Positions 20,463 through 32,317 of a stretch of DNA of 64,000 nt are shown in pieces. The stretch's first letter is position 1; each line of letters starts with the position of its first letter. Below the pieces are notes generated by a model, which had not been told where the DNA came from, made no database searches, and saw only the letters and a list, made by a program, of their open reading frames with translations. A program made the translations under genes and the position numbers. Location of the stretch: the NCBI GenBank assembly GCA_964017185.1, contig OZ024876.1:13083726-13147725 (forward strand), written 5' to 3'. The DNA comes from Rugalucina vietnamica. Its lineage: Eukaryota; Mollusca; Bivalvia; Lucinida; Lucinidae.

Positions 20463-22720
20463 TACTAAAATGCATACCTCTGAGCCCCTGATCTAAATAA
20501 AAGAGCCTTGAATTCTTCAGCAGTCTTTGATGAGACCACTAAAGAGGGAAGACTATTCCATAAAGGGGTAGTCATAGGGAAAAAAAAAGAATTCTTCAGA
20601 GCATCACTATAGGCCATAAATCTTTTGTATTGTGAATCATGAGATGCCCTGGTACTTCTTAAGTTGGGTGCTGGAGTCATATATCTATTTTTATCAAGAG
20701 ACACTGTACCGGAGTGAATCTTGTAAAAGAAAGTTGAGGAGGACTTCACCCTGCGGTCCTCGAGGGATGGCCACTCGAGTTTGTCCAACATATAATCAAT
20801 GCTACTCCTGTTCCACCATTGCCTGCAGGTCCACCTGGCTGCTGTCTTCTGCCCTTTCTCTACCTTTTTTTTGAGCTCACCTGAGCCTTAGGCTCACAAG
20901 GTGAGCTTATAGGATGGCCATGATCCGACGTCCGTCCGTCGTCCGTCTTCCGTCCTCCACAATTTCAAAGATCTTCTCTGAAACCACTTGGCCGATCAAG
21001 TTGAAATTTTTATGTTGAGCCTCATTGGGTAATGGCATTAATATTTTGTTCTTGATATCTTGGTCACATGACCAAGATGGCCGCCACGCCCATATATGGT
21101 AAAAACCCTTCAAAAATCTTCTTCTCCAGAACGGGCAGGCCAATTTTCACGAAACTTGATATGTAGCATTTGGGACTCCAGCCCATCATAGTTTGATCAA
21201 ATGATGATTGTAGGATGACCTTGACCTATATATTTTATGGCAAGGTCAATTTTGGAAACATAGGCTTTTACATGGGAAAAAGTGAAAACTATGGATTTTT
21301 TTGAAAACTATTGCAGCCTGAGACCTGAAAAGTGGTAGATGCAAACAACTAGTGGAGTAGATGACGGTATATGATTAATTTAGGTCAAGGTCATTTCTTG
21401 ACCTTGGCCAGTCTGTGGTCCATACACATTTCAAAGATCTTCTTCTCTGAAACTGCTTGGCCAGTCAAAGTGAAATTTTATGTGGAGCATCCATGGGTAG
21501 GGAAACGAAAGTTTGATAGCGAAATCCGGGTCACATGACCAAGATGGCCAGTATTGGCCACCATGCACATATATGGTAAAAACCACTCAAAAATCTTCTC
21601 CAGAACTGGCAGGCCAATTTTTAGAAACTTGGTATGTAGTATTTGGACTCCAGTCCATCATACTTTGTTCAAATGATGACCCTAGGATGACCTTGATCTA
21701 TTTTATGGCAAGGTCAATTTTGGAAAAGTAGATTATGGTTTTCTCAGAAATCACTGGGTTTCAATAAAGGTGTGTGAGTATTCAAGGTCAAGGTCATTTT
21801 ATGATGACTTAATGCTCCAAGATCAGGCTTCAGGTGAGCGTTCTCAGTCTGGTTTTATCTCAGTTTCATAATAGGGATGCCAAATAGGAGCTGCATACTT
21901 GAGTTGAGGACGAACCAATGTTTTGTATGCAACTTCCTTTGTATGCAGGGGTGCAAGAGCCAAATTGTGCCGAAGACAACCCAATGTCTTAGTTGCTTTA
22001 CAAGAAATTTCAGAAACAAGTTGACCCCATTCCAAGTTGTCAGTGATAGTAAGTCCAAGGTATTTGGCGGATCGAACCTGTTCCAGAGTTTGTTGATGTA
22101 GAGAGAAGTTGAAGTGTATTTGATTGCTAGGGAGGTGCCGGGTCACCCTCATTGAGTGACATTTGGCAATGTTGAATTTCATTTGCCAATCAGTCTCCCA
22201 TTGTACAAGGCTATTCAGGTCATCTTGTAGAATCTGACAATCAATGAGTGATTTGATGTTCCTGTATAAAACACAGTCCTCTGCAAAGAGACAAACAGAT
22301 GACCTGATAAGGCTGATATTGTCCGGAAGGTCGTTAATGAATATCAAGAAAAGGACCGGTCCCAAGACTGATCCTTGTGGGACTCCAGATAAGACCGGGA
22401 CTGGATCTGAGGCTTGGCCATCTAACACCACTTTTTGAAAGCGCTCAGAGAGCCATGAAGGGATGCACTTGTGAGTAGATCCTCTAATCCCATTATAATA
22501 GTGCAGTTTGTAAAGTAACCTCTTATGTGGTACCTTGTCAAAGGCAGTAGCGAAATCCTTGATGATCCCATCCATTTGTCTCATAATGACCCCGCCAGGT
22601 TACTAACCATGTCATGAAAGAACTGACCCAACTGGGTCTCACAAGACCTCTGACTACCGAAACCATGCTGACAGTCAGCAAGAATGTTTTCAATGGAAAG
22701 ATGCTTATTTATGTTGCTGA
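20463..22720 (-). pseudogene. Non-LTR retrotransposon RT (jockey/CR1-like), 5'-truncated, split by a Helentron-like element
   Basis: On the - strand, 21854-22720 encodes RT palm blocks: AFDKVPHKRLL, then SGVPQGSVLGPVLF and FINDLP, then FAEDCVLY. Thumb/connection sequence with KYLGLTITDNLEW follows. The frame then breaks at a 980-bp insertion and resumes at 20465-20873 with the typical C-terminus, including ALKNSFFPMTTPLWNSLP. The catalytic FADD box reads FAED, losing one metal-binding aspartate. A stop and frameshift occur near 22580. It is an inactive copy. Confidence 0.8.
20874..21853 (+). mobile_element. Helentron-like non-autonomous element, family P, copy 1
   Basis: It opens AGCTCACCTGAGCC, which folds with GGCTCACAAGGTGAGCT around a short loop, then a GTCC microsatellite and about two tandem core units. 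It ends with subterminal CAGGTGAGCG and CTGGT. The usual 3' hairpin has been deleted here. The flanking RT frame resumes exactly at A/A, meaning a TT target. Confidence 0.7.
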
Positions 22721-23399
22721 CTACAATTATTAATTTGCTGAAATTTGGCTTACCTGTGAATTTACCTGTAAAAATCAGCCATGCAAATGCGTAAATGAGA
22801 AAGTAATTATCGCAAACCTAAATGATAAGAGACTGTGATAATCCAATTTTAGAATAAGCAACGTTTGATTTAATAATAATGGGACGATGAGTATTGTAAC
22901 AAAGTAGTCTAGCTGAGTGGTTATGAAACATGAATTGGCTGTAAGTAATTTTCCTCAGGCTACTTTGCCAAATGATTCGATTTATGCATAAATATGATTT
23001 CAATAATCAACTTATTTTAAAACAAATGATTTCCCAACGATTTGCAATGATTTTGAAAATACAATGAATAATTCAACAAATGCAATTTACCCTTGATTCA
23101 GAACGACCCTCTGTCTTCTGAACAACACAAATTTCAGAACCACTTGTTCTAAAAAAACCTAAATGCTCCCAGTGCAATACTAGTAAGCAATGAAGTTTCT
23201 CTGACTTCACACCACCATATACTCTATCTCACATAACAACTAACTCTACTATCTCGACTACTGCTTGTTGTTAGCGCAATGCTAGACAACTACTTATTCT
23301 TACTGCTCTTAGTGGAATACTCTCCTCGACTTCAAACTGACAAAGATGTGATTCACACTGTTCGCTCTCCTTATATACCCCCAAGGTTCAGTCCATTAT
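22721..23399. other. MEK intron 1, no gene seen
   Basis: AT-rich. CTTATATACCCCCAAGG at 23370-23386 looks like a TATA element but no transcript unit follows, only the next element. Confidence 0.4.
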
Positions 23400-25378
23400 T
23401 AGCTCACCTGAGCCGTTAGGCTCACAAGGTGAGCTTATAGGATGGCCATGATCCGGCGTCCGTCCGTCGTCCGTCCGTCCGTCCACAATTTTAAAGATCT
23501 TCTTCTCTGAAATCGCTTGGCCAACCAAAGCCAAATTTTATATGAAGCATCTATAGGAAGGGGGAATCAATGTGTATATAAGAAATCCAGGTCACATGAC
23601 CAAGATGGCCGCCATGCCCATATATGGTAAAAACCCTTCAAAAATCTTCTTCTCCAGAACCGGTGGACTGATTTCAACGAAACTTGGCATGAAGCATTGA
23701 TGGCTCAAGCACTACAATGTGTATATACATGTAAATCATGACCCTGTGATGACCTTGACCTATTTTACGGCAAGGTCAACATAGGTCGCCAATGCATTTG
23801 AATGGGGAAAACTTTTAAAATGTCATTTAAAGTGAAAGTCTTGCAGGAAATGGGCAGTAGGACTGAATATTAATGATTCTGAATAAAATTGGACCCCAGG
23901 GGCTCATATGCCCCCACCCCGGGGCAGTATACATGTATATTACCATAATATTCAAACATCATCTCCTCTGAAACCGCTTGGCCAGTCAAAGCCAAATTTT
24001 ATGTGAAGCATCAATAGGAAGGGGTAATCAATGTGTATATAAATAATCCAGGTCACATGACCAAGATGGCCGCAATGCCCATATATATGGTAAAAACCCT
24101 TCAAATATCTTCTTCTCCAGAACCGGTGGATCGATTTCAAAGAAACTTGGCATGAAGCATCGATGGCTCAAGTACTACAATGTGTATATAAATCATGACC
24201 CTGTGATGACCTTGACCTTTTTTTTACGGCAAGGTCAACATAGGTCGCCAATGCATTTGAATAGGGAAAACTTTTAAAATGTCATTTAAAGTGAAAGTCT
24301 TGCAGGAAATGGGCAGTAGGACTGAATAGTAATGATTCTGAAAAAAAATGGACCCCAGGGGCTCATCTGCCCCCACCCCGGGGCAATATACATGTATATT
24401 ACCATAATATTCAAACATCTTCTTCTCTGAAACCGCTTGGCGAATCAAAGCCAAATTTTATGTGAAGCATCAATAGGAAGGGGTAATCAATGTGTATATA
24501 AATAATCCAGGTCACATGACCAAGATGGCCGCGATGCCCATATATGGTAAAAACCCTTCAAAAATCTTCTTCTCCAGAACCGGTGGATCGATTTCAAAGA
24601 AACTTGGCATGAAGCATCAATGGCTGAAGTACTACAATGTGTATATAAATTATGACCCTGTGGTGACCTTGACCTATTTTAGGACAAGGTCAACATAGGT
24701 CGCCAATGCATTGGAATGGGGAAAACTTTTAAAAAGTCATTTGAGGTGAAAATCTTGCAGGAAATGGGTAGTAGGACTAAATATTAATGATTCTGAAAAA
24801 AAAATGGACCTAAGGGCTCATATGCCCACACCCCGGGGCAATATACATGTATATTACCATAATATTCAAACATCTTCTCCTCTAAAACCACTTGGCCAAT
24901 TGAAGCCAAATTTTATGTGAATCATCTATAGGATGGGGGAACCAATGTATATATTAATAATCTAGGTCACATGACCAAGATGGCCGCCATGCCCATATAT
25001 GGTAAAAACCCTTCAAATATCTTCTTCTCTGAAACCAATAGATTGACTGCAATGAAACTTGGCGTGAAGCATCCATGGCTATAGTACTACAATGTATTTA
25101 TAAATCATGACCCTGTGATGACCTTGACCAAGTTTATGGCAAGGTCAACATGGGTTGCCCATGCATTTGAATGGGAAAAACTGTTAAAATGTCATTTGAA
25201 GGGAAAAGCCAGCAAGAAATTGGCAAATGGACAGAATATTGATTATTCTGAAAAAAGAAAACGGCCCAAGGGCTTCATCTGCCCCTGCACTGGGGTTAAA
25301 TACCATAATATTCAAACATGCTTATTGGTATATGCAGCAGACTCAGGTGAGCGTTTACAGGACCATTGGTCCTCTGGT
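23400..25378 (+). mobile_element. Helentron-like family P, copy 2, four core units
   Basis: The 5' hairpin AGCTCACCTGAGCC...GGCTCACAAGGTGAGCT precedes (GTCC)n at 23458-23485. Then come core units of about 458 bp, each with GGTCACATGACCAAGATGG (23590, 24051, 24510, 24965). The 3' end is CTCAGGTGAGCG, hairpin GGACCATTGGTCC and CTGGT. It is very similar to copy 3 at 51508. Short frames inside are not genes. Confidence 0.85.
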
Positions 25379-25521
25379 TATCTATAGGGTAGTCCACTTT
25401 TTCTAATCATTAAAAACTAATATTTCCTCAACGCAAATTAAATATCTCAATCAACAAATATGCAAACCTATCCTTAAACACTCGAAAGGGATACTTTTGC
25501 TTTAATATTTATTATTTTAAT

Positions 25522-25945
25522 TGCACCTGCTTATAGCAGGGTGCGATATAGGAGTCCAAATTTCCGTCCGTTCGTCCGTCCGTCAACATTTACGTCGAAG
25601 TTTGACATTTACGTCGAAGTTTTTGTTTTCTCTGCATTAGTGATAGCTGTGACTGTGAAACCTTACATAGTAATTGTCCTTGACATACCCTTCAAGCACG
25701 CACCTTGACCCAGAGCCCTTGACCTAGATTTTGCAATCCATACTTTGCAAATTTTTACTTCAAAGTTACTTTAAAGTTTGGTTTTCTCTGCATCATTGAT
25801 AGCTGCGAGTGTGAGACCTTGCATAGTATTTGTCATTAACATACTCTTCAAGCATGCAGCTTGACCCGGTGCCCTTGACCTATATTTCACATTCCATTGA
25901 CTTTGCCAGATGCAGGTGCGATATCAACCTCCGCGGAGTTCTTGT
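25522..25945 (+). mobile_element. Small Helentron-like element, family S
   Basis: It starts with the hairpin GCACCTGCTTATAGCAGGGTGC, followed by GTCCGTCCGTC and repeated TTTACGTCGAAGTTT. A subterminal GCAGGTGCGATAT inverts the 5' end, and the palindrome CTCCGCGGAG closes it before TTCTTGT. It has the architecture of families P, T and Q, though its last bases are not CTRRT. Confidence 0.6.
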
Positions 25946-26348
25946 ATTTGTTAGCTTAAAAACATAAAATCGTCTGTAAGACCCTTAACGAAAATGCACC
26001 ATTCCAAACTACTTCCGCGATACCGGCTTTTTTTTATTTATCCATAATTCAACGGAATTGACATCGGGTACCGGTACGTACGAGTTACCGATTAAAACAA
26101 GTAGTGGCTTTTGACAAATTCAAAACTCCCTTCACCACATTATGGAAACATTTCTCTAACACACAAAACAGCATTTATAAATGTTATATTTTTTCTCTGC
26201 TGATAGTAGACATCAGATGGAATAATCAAATCAGATTAGTTTCCCATTCATAATTAACAAAAATGTTAAATTTTAGTGTACACGTATTTCAATAACGAAA
26301 TGCATTATTAATTTATTTAATTGCAAATTAACAGTTTAATGCTTGTTA
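25946..26348. other. MEK intron 1, no gene seen
   Basis: AT-rich. No repeat or frame recognised. Confidence 0.4.
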
Positions 26349-26559
26349 GAAAATCTCATACTCCTGTTGTGCCGATAGCGAATAATGTTGCACTGGCTAT
26401 CTGTATGACTGTCTTGCCAATAACGCTGCTTATCGGCAGTTTCGGCATGACCATCATGCGGATAATTCCGCTTATCGGCACGACTGTCATGTGGATAGCC
26501 TCAGCCGAAAGACATTGACCTTTAAGGGAGCTGGGCCTGAAAATGGGGTATGAGATTTC
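26349..26559. mobile_element. Short palindromic MITE
   Basis: Ends GAAAATCTCATAC and GGTATGAGATTTC are inverse. The interior holds GATAGCGAATAA, CTTATCGGCA and similar direct and inverted motifs. The in-frame reading across it is incidental. Confidence 0.5.
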
Positions 26560-26594
26560 AACCTGTCAAATGCAATCTGAAGCAGCTGACAAAT

Positions 26595-27250
26595 AAACAG
26601 ATTAATTAAATTGAGGCCTCCTACACCCTTGAGGGTACAATACTGGAAAATGTTGATAGTATTAAATATCTAGGTGTAACAATTACAAATGACTTGAAGT
26701 GGAATACCCATATTATAAATATCTGTACTAAAGCCAACAGAATACTTGGATCCTTGAAGACAAACTTATTTGCTTACCCCAAGATGTTAAAAAAGGACTG
26801 GGTGCACACAGTCCTGGAATATGGAAGTTCTGTTTGGGATCATCATACCAAAGGCCTCCAGGAGGAATTGGAGAAGGTACAGAATCGTGCTGCTAGATTT
26901 GTTACTAGGAATTATACTTTCGAGGAAGGAAGTATGACTGGCATTCTTGAACAACTCAAATGGGAATCTTTCAAGAAAAGGAGGACAGATAATCAACTTA
27001 TATTGCTATACAAAGGTCTGAAGGGTAAAGCCAGAATACCTACAAATGACCTTATCCCGAAGAATAGGCGTTGTAGAAATCAACACTCTATGGCATTGCA
27101 GATACCATCAGCTAGCAAAGAAGCGTACACAAGTAATTTCTTTCCAAAGACTATCAGGGACTGGAAATGACAGCCATGATTCTCTGATCTCCTCTGCTGA
27201 AATGTCTGATGACTGTATGTGCATTTTCACATCTCTTGTGAGAGGCAGGG
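26595..27250 (+). pseudogene. Non-LTR retrotransposon 3' end (jockey/CR1-like RT C-terminus)
   Basis: The + strand frame contains SIKYLGVTITNDLKW, a VLEYGSSVWDHH block, EKVQNRAARFV and FFPKTIRDWK, standard for the thumb and C-terminal part of jockey-type RTs. The catalytic palm is absent. A frameshift at 27165-27170 moves the last 30 residues (SSAEMSDDC, TSLVRGRD) to another frame. This is a dead fragment. Confidence 0.8.
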
Positions 27251-27297
27251 ACCAGGCATTGTAGAAACAATCACTCCATGACATTTCAGATACCATC

Positions 27298-27535
27298 CGA
27301 GCCGCGACGTGAGAAAACCTGTCTTCGGGGTTTCCGACCAGGTCCGACACAAACCGGCCTGTACAAGCTCAGAAAAGAGCTAGAAGCTTGAAATTTCGGA
27401 TTTAAGTAGAAGAGGAATAGTACTATCCGTGTAGCGAAAACAAAGGCGCTGATCAGCTTCGCGGTTACCGCGAAGCTGATCTGCGCCTTTGTTTTCGCAT
27501 AGGCAAAAATCCGGTTTTCTCGCGTCCCGGCTCAT
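27298..27535 (-). mobile_element. MITE A, copy 1
   Basis: Family A layout: TIR GAGCC..(8)..GAGAAAACC, a near-perfect palindrome GCGAAAACAAAGGCGC...GCGCCTTTGTTTTCGC, and an arm with TGTACAGGCCGGTTTGTGTC (here inverted). It is inserted in the 3' part of the non-LTR fragment. Confidence 0.8.
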
Positions 27536-27539
27536 CTGC

Positions 27540-27692
27540 TAGTAGTATAGAGGCCTACAAATGTAGTTTCTTTCCCCAGACTATCAGGGACTGGAATGAC
27601 ATGCCTGACCCTCTCTCTTTTCCACGGCTGAAATGTCTGATTATTGTGTGTCCAAGTTCGCTTCGTTCATGTGTTCTAGTGACAAATTTCTG
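27540..27692 (+). pseudogene. Second copy of the non-LTR C-terminus
   Basis: CAGACTATCAGGGACTGGAATGACA repeats 27150-27172 and continues with a KCL.. tail. A duplicated or second truncated 3' end lies beyond the MITE. It is too short to assign further. Confidence 0.5.
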
Positions 27693-27976
27693 CCCCATCT
27701 GAACCCCCTGGTGAAATAATGTCATTTGGCATGTCACCAGTAAACTATTTAGATTCAGAACTATTTAAATCGTCACATTGTCACAATACTTGGGCTTTGA
27801 TTTTTGACGGTATAAAACATGGCGTAAACGAAGCTGGAAAATAGTGTTTGCTGATGTTTAGTGGGAATGCAAGCGGTGTACAAGCAGTCACATTCATATT
27901 TTCATACATATTATTATATTCTATTTTTTTCATACCCTTTTTAGCCTCCATAAAGTGAGAAACTATGGAAAGATAA

Positions 27977-28776
27977 TAGTGTTGTAACGATGATCGATGT
28001 ATATCGATAATTATTGGTTTGCTGTCGACTGATTGATGATCAAGCATAATGATAATCGATCGATGATAATCGATCATAATCGATCATCAGTCTAAATTCT
28101 ATGGGTCATGTTTAGCTGAGATATTTGGTCTTTTATCAAGTTTCAGTCACAAAATGACATTTAGGCTGTTTCTAAGTTCATTTCCAAGTAGTTTTGATAC
28201 ATAAGCCTGTGCATGAGAAAACCAACAACTTGCATATATGCGAAAACAAAGGCGCAGACCAGCTTCGCGGTAACCGCGAAGCTGATCAGCGCCTTTGTTT
28301 TCGCCACTCAGATAGTATAATTACTCTTCTTCTTAAATCTGAATTTTCAAGCTTCTAGCCTGCTTCTGTGACTGTACAGGCCGGTTTGTGTCAGACCTGG
28401 TCGGAACCCAAATTGTTGGTTTTCTCATGCACAGGCTCACATGTATCAAGTCATTGCAATAAGTAAATGACATTGTAATCTTCCCTTGCACCTGTCTTAT
28501 TACGTATAAGCATTTCAAAATAAGTTTGCAGTAAATGTGACAAAACTTTGTACATGTATTTGCACAGATATAAGTTTTTCTAAGAACTAAACCAAATAGT
28601 AAAACAATCTAACCAAATCTTTATTAAAGTATTGGTATCAAGCCCAGATACTTTTTAAATACTATAATATTTCCAATTTCAATTATAATCGATAATAATC
28701 AATGATTGAGCGAAAAGTCATGTCTGATTAGTTTGGATGATTGATTATGAAAATTCCATATAATCAAACAACACTG
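27977..28776. mobile_element. hAT-like non-autonomous element carrying MITE A
   Basis: Left end TAGTGTTGTAACGAT and right end ATAATCAAACAACACTG are imperfect inverses. Flanks AAAGATAA and AAAGAAAA match at 7 of 8, an 8-bp duplication typical of hAT elements. The interior is rich in ATCGAT palindromes (27985-28090, 28685-28720). Confidence 0.6.
28202..28439 (+). mobile_element. MITE A, copy 2 (nested in the hAT-like element)
   Basis: TIR GAGAAAACCAACAA / TTGTTGGTTTTCTC. The palindrome around CGCGGTAACCGCG is essentially perfect over about 65 bp. Being nested, it is younger than the host element. Confidence 0.85.
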
Positions 28777-28867
28777 AAAGAAAATTGACTTTTTAAGCTT
28801 TGGCTGTGCGTTTTTGACCTTTCGTTCTTTTACGTGTCGCTATAAATCTTCCTTTTCGATTCTTCAG

Positions 28868-29087
28868 TAAGCCTAATCCCAACATAGAATCTCTAACACA
28901 AAAGCTGAAAGAACTGGACATAGATGACCAGCAGAGACAAAGGCTAGAACATTTCCTCACGCAGAAACAGACAGTTGGCGAGCTGACCGCAGATGTATTC
29001 GACAAGATCGGAGAACTGGGGGCTGGAAATGGTGGGGTGGTGATGAAGGTTCTCCACAGGACAACAGGCCTTGTAATGGCTAGGAAG
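28868..29087 (+). CDS. MAP2K1: MEK1/2 exon 2: export signal, N-lobe glycine loop
   Basis: Acceptor TTCTTCAG and donor GTAGGA. The first base completes Asp with exon 1, and the exon ends in phase 0. It encodes about 73 residues. [19 protein letters not shown] corresponds to the MEK nuclear export signal and negative regulatory helix. FLTQK.. follows, then [20 protein letters not shown] with the Gly-rich loop GAGNGG. The exon ends GLVMARK, whose Lys is the ATP-binding lysine (K97 of human MEK1). The match to animal MEK1/2 is unmistakable. Confidence 0.97.
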
Positions 29088-29517
29088 GTAGGACACAGTG
29101 TTTTCCTTGGGGCACAAAAAGATGTGCATTTTGACACTGTTGGCCTCAGATGACCCCCAAAACTGTCCAGAGAGGGGACAATGATGTCCCCCAAAAATTC
29201 TAAAAAATGTCTGTTTCTTGTCTTCAAAAACCTCAACATTATTGTCAAAATGTCCATCAGAGGCTGCCAGTTAAAAGTGGGACATTGGTCCCCTTAAAAA
29301 ACTCCAAGGGAAAACACTGGTAGATCAGGGGACTTGGTTATTTAAGAACATTTTATGTTTAATATCCCAGGGGACAGTTTTCCAGTCATATGAACCTGAC
29401 GCCAAAAATTACTGGTGAGTAGTTTAATACCTTGTGTTGGGCAGTCGGTTATCGGAAGGACTAAACCAACTAGCTATCTATTGGGTAATTGATTCAAGCA
29501 GCTATATATTGTGCACT
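29088..29517. other. Intron 2, no gene seen
   Basis: Contains CCCCAAAAA-type and TGTCC repeats around 29140-29320 without recognisable coding content. Confidence 0.4.
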
Positions 29518-30447
29518 TGCCCATCATGCTTGTCATCACCATGGTGAGAGGTTCATGTCAAGGAGAGCCATGTAAATTGTGACTATCTGTTTAGTTATTT
29601 GTGACTATCTATTTAGAACGATTCCACTTACATGATAGCCCGTCACTCCTAAATTTACAAAATATGATCCAACTTCACACTGCAAACTTGTATTACCAGC
29701 CTTCTCATTTTAAAAAAAATATCATATTTTCTCATGATCTAGCTAATTCCTTTGGTCTATGAGAACAAACAATAATTGTATCCAATATTCATGAAGATTG
29801 TTCAGGAATTGCTTTTATATGGCATAGTGATCAGAGCCAGTGAGAAATTAAACATGTTAACCCATATATGAAGAATGGACTTGCCCATCATTATCATTTG
29901 GGTGAGCCCACTGTCATTTTTAGGAGCATCAGTAGTGATTTTGAATGTTGATTCCATTTTTCGATGAAATTCCTCTAGATGGGACACGGCTTTCTTTGGC
30001 ATCACATCTGGGGCTATACTGTTTACCTATGTTCCATAAAAAAGTCTCTAGGCTTATATGAGTTAAGGTGTACATATTTCATGAGGTTTGAACCAAAATA
30101 GAATTATTGTCTCCTCTATATGTCGTGACAACTTGTTGAATATCCATAGTAAAATAGCATTTTATATGTTGAGAATTCACAAATACTATGTAGGAATAAT
30201 TTTCAATGAAAATCTCCCAGTATCTCATGCAAGCTTTGAAATAAAGATAATCTTGTGAGTAGCATCATAAAGAAACATTTTCTTTTGGCAATCTGGTCAA
30301 GTTTACACACGGCTATACATCCAAAGAAGGTGATTGTACTTTAATAGATAGTCACAATTTACAGAGACTTAAATTATGGCTCTCCTTGGCCCCTTGAGCA
30401 GTCTGCATATAAACATCTCACCATGGTGATGACAAGCATGATGGGCA
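29518..30447. mobile_element. TIR element of about 930 bp with nested MITE C
   Basis: Left TGCCCATCATGCTTGTCATC and right GATGACAAGCATGATGGGCA are inverse, continuing through ACCATGGTGAGA and AATTGTGACTATCT with gaps. No coding sequence. A family C MITE lies inside at 29850-30065. Confidence 0.7.
29850..30065 (+). mobile_element. MITE C, copy 1
   Basis: Family C centre: AGATGGGAC...GTCACATCTGGGGCTAT and TTGCCTATGT.CCA. This copy has CCCATCATTATCATTTGG upstream, shared with 47388-47403. Confidence 0.6.
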
Positions 30448-30931
30448 ATGTGGCAAAACAAATTTGCTGATTAACCTGTGCATTTACCACATTACTAGTC
30501 TGTGACTTCATGCAAAATATATATTTTAGGTTTTCGTTATAAGCTTTTCTTACTTTCATTACGAAAACATAAGAAAAATAGGTTTACCCCTGTATAGTGC
30601 ATATCATAGTTTTACTATATAAAAGTGGGGTATAAGGGGGAATGCATTACATGAACATGTTATTGTGATGGCGCAGTAGCTTGTTTAGTAGCATGTCTGA
30701 TTTGTATTGAAGCAGACTGGAGATATACTGCAGTGTCCATTACATTGCTTCAGTCGCTTGAATTTAAAATATTTCTACGACATTTCTGACTCTCTTGCTG
30801 ATTTAAGAAGAACTTTTGTTAGTTAATGAAATATGCCTCAGGAAGACATGCTAAGGTAAATATGGTAATATAATGTGACCATCCCATCACGACCACAACT
30901 GTTGGCTGTGGACATAAAGCACATAACCAAA

Positions 30932-31310
30932 CAGGGATCTCACTAGGATTTTGATAACATGAGTCTGGGTTCCGAGGTTATGAAACTTTTAACATGCTCA
31001 ACTCAGCTGAGAACGAAATTTAAACTGCTCATAAATACAGAAATATTTAAAATTGGTAGAAAATCCAGGCTGAGATTAGCAAAGCCTGTAATTTATCCTG
31101 CTCATAAATGTTAAAATGCCAACAATTGTTGGCATTTTAGCATTTATGAGCAGGATAAATTTTAATCTCAGCAACTGTTGAGTTGAGCATGAAAAAAGTT
31201 TTATAACCTTGGGGTGGGGACTCCTAAAAATGAAAAAGTAGGAGTTCCAGAAAAAATTTAGAAGTCCGACTATAGAAACTCAATTACAAGCCCAATTTCT
31301 TTTGGCCGAA
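30932..31310 (+). repeat. Dispersed repeat D1, copy 2, split by D2
   Basis: CAGGGATCTCACTAGGATTTT at the left and AGGAGTTCCAG..AAACTCAATTACAA at the right match 16141-16262. The palindromic unit D2 sits between them. Confidence 0.65.
30970..31207. mobile_element. Palindromic MITE D2, copy 1
   Basis: Outer inverse arms CGAGGTTATGAAACTTTT and AAAAGTTTTATAACCTTGG. Inside, 31090-31162 is a 73-bp inverted repeat centred on AACAATTGTT with about one mismatch, able to form a long RNA hairpin in the MEK pre-mRNA. Confidence 0.7.
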
Positions 31311-31383
31311 AAATCATAAATTTGTTAAGTACTCTACTTAAAAACATGGTTTGGTCCAAACAAAGTATTCTGTTTTATTTCAG

Positions 31384-31530
31384 TTAATTCACTTGGAAAT
31401 CAAGCCAGCAATCAGAAATCAAATCATTCGTGAGTTGAAGGTATTACATGAGTGTAATTCTCCATACATTGTGGGGTTTTATGGAGCATTCTACAGTGAC
31501 GGGGAGATCAGCATATGTATGGAATATATG
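31384..31530 (+). CDS. MAP2K1: MEK1/2 exon 3: helix C and hinge
   Basis: Acceptor TTTCAG and donor GTAAAG, phase 0 to 0, 49 codons. It opens [18 protein letters not shown], continues with [20 protein letters not shown] and [10 protein letters not shown], and is nearly identical to animal MEKs. It carries the helix C glutamate (in REL) that pairs with the ATP-binding lysine, and the M-E-Y-M hinge. The human MEK1b splice form lacks this exon's equivalent; skipping here would also keep frame. Confidence 0.97.
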
Positions 31531-31639
31531 GTAAAGTCAAAGCTTTTCTTTATATCAGAATTTTCATGTGAGATATGTAATTGTTTTTAACCCTACTTTG
31601 AGTAAGTCACCAGGGGCTATACTGCTTTTATCTTGTCCT

Positions 31640-31925
31640 ACCTTAATGTTTTACATTACGACAATTGTCCATGCTATAAGCAGAGATTTTTTCTGCTGTA
31701 AAAATAGAAAATTTCATTAGAAATTTTTTTTAATATTTTTGCTGAAAAACATTGGTTGTGTCTACATGTTACAACAGCTGTTGAGGCGGATCTAACGAGT
31801 AACCACTATCTGTCTTTGTTTTGGATCAAAAATAAGTAAAATATGTGTATCCCTGTAAACCCCAGTTTTATGTTTTAAACGTGGGGTAGGAGTGAGGATT
31901 ATTTCACAGACATGTTAGCATGATG
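31640..31925 (+). mobile_element. Repeat E, copy 1
   Basis: Shares CAGAGATTTTTTC, ACATGTTA.AAC and the block CCCCAGTTTTA...GTGGGGTA..AG with copies at 43645, 53461 and 56640. Its central hairpin is degraded here. Confidence 0.5.
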
Positions 31926-32239
31926 GCTTGAGATCTTTCACGTTATTCTCCATAGACTGGTAAAAAGAGCTACAGCCCTATGAGTGGATTAGTAAAAATT
32001 CTGTTTACCTTCAAAATTTTGAGAATTGCAAAATCCTTTCATTCTAGTCGAGATTTGTCAGATCCACTTGTAAGTTGTCATTCTCAGAATGCATATTGCA
32101 TAAATTTATGCAAATTGTCTCCAATTTTCGAGTGATTACTTTTATCTAAAAATCTGAAACAGATGTAATGGGATAAAAATACTGTAAACCAGTTTATTTT
32201 TGCTAATCCATTTTTGACACAGTCATAGTTTTATTACAG
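31926..32239. other. Intron 3 remainder, no gene seen
   Basis: AT-rich spacer ending in the TTATTACAG acceptor of exon 4. Confidence 0.4.
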
Positions 32240-32317
32240 GATGGTGGTTCATTAGATTTGATCTTAAAGAAGGCTGGGAGGATACCAGAACCCATACTCG
32301 GCAAAATATCTGAGGCT
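32240..32317 (+). CDS. MAP2K1: MEK1/2 exon 4
   Basis: Acceptor TTACAG and donor GTAAGT, phase 0 to 0, 26 codons. It encodes [20 protein letters not shown] and GKISEA, continuing the hinge (MEYM-DGGSLD) and the start of the C-lobe. This matches Dsor1/MEK position by position. D-x-x-S of this block lies at the rim of the ATP pocket. No lesions. Confidence 0.97.

Noticed and set aside
23952..25387. Frames in the P element with NPGHMTKMAAMPIYGKNP
   Set aside because: The peptide is the translation of the P core unit, present in each copy on any frame left open; it is not a gene family.
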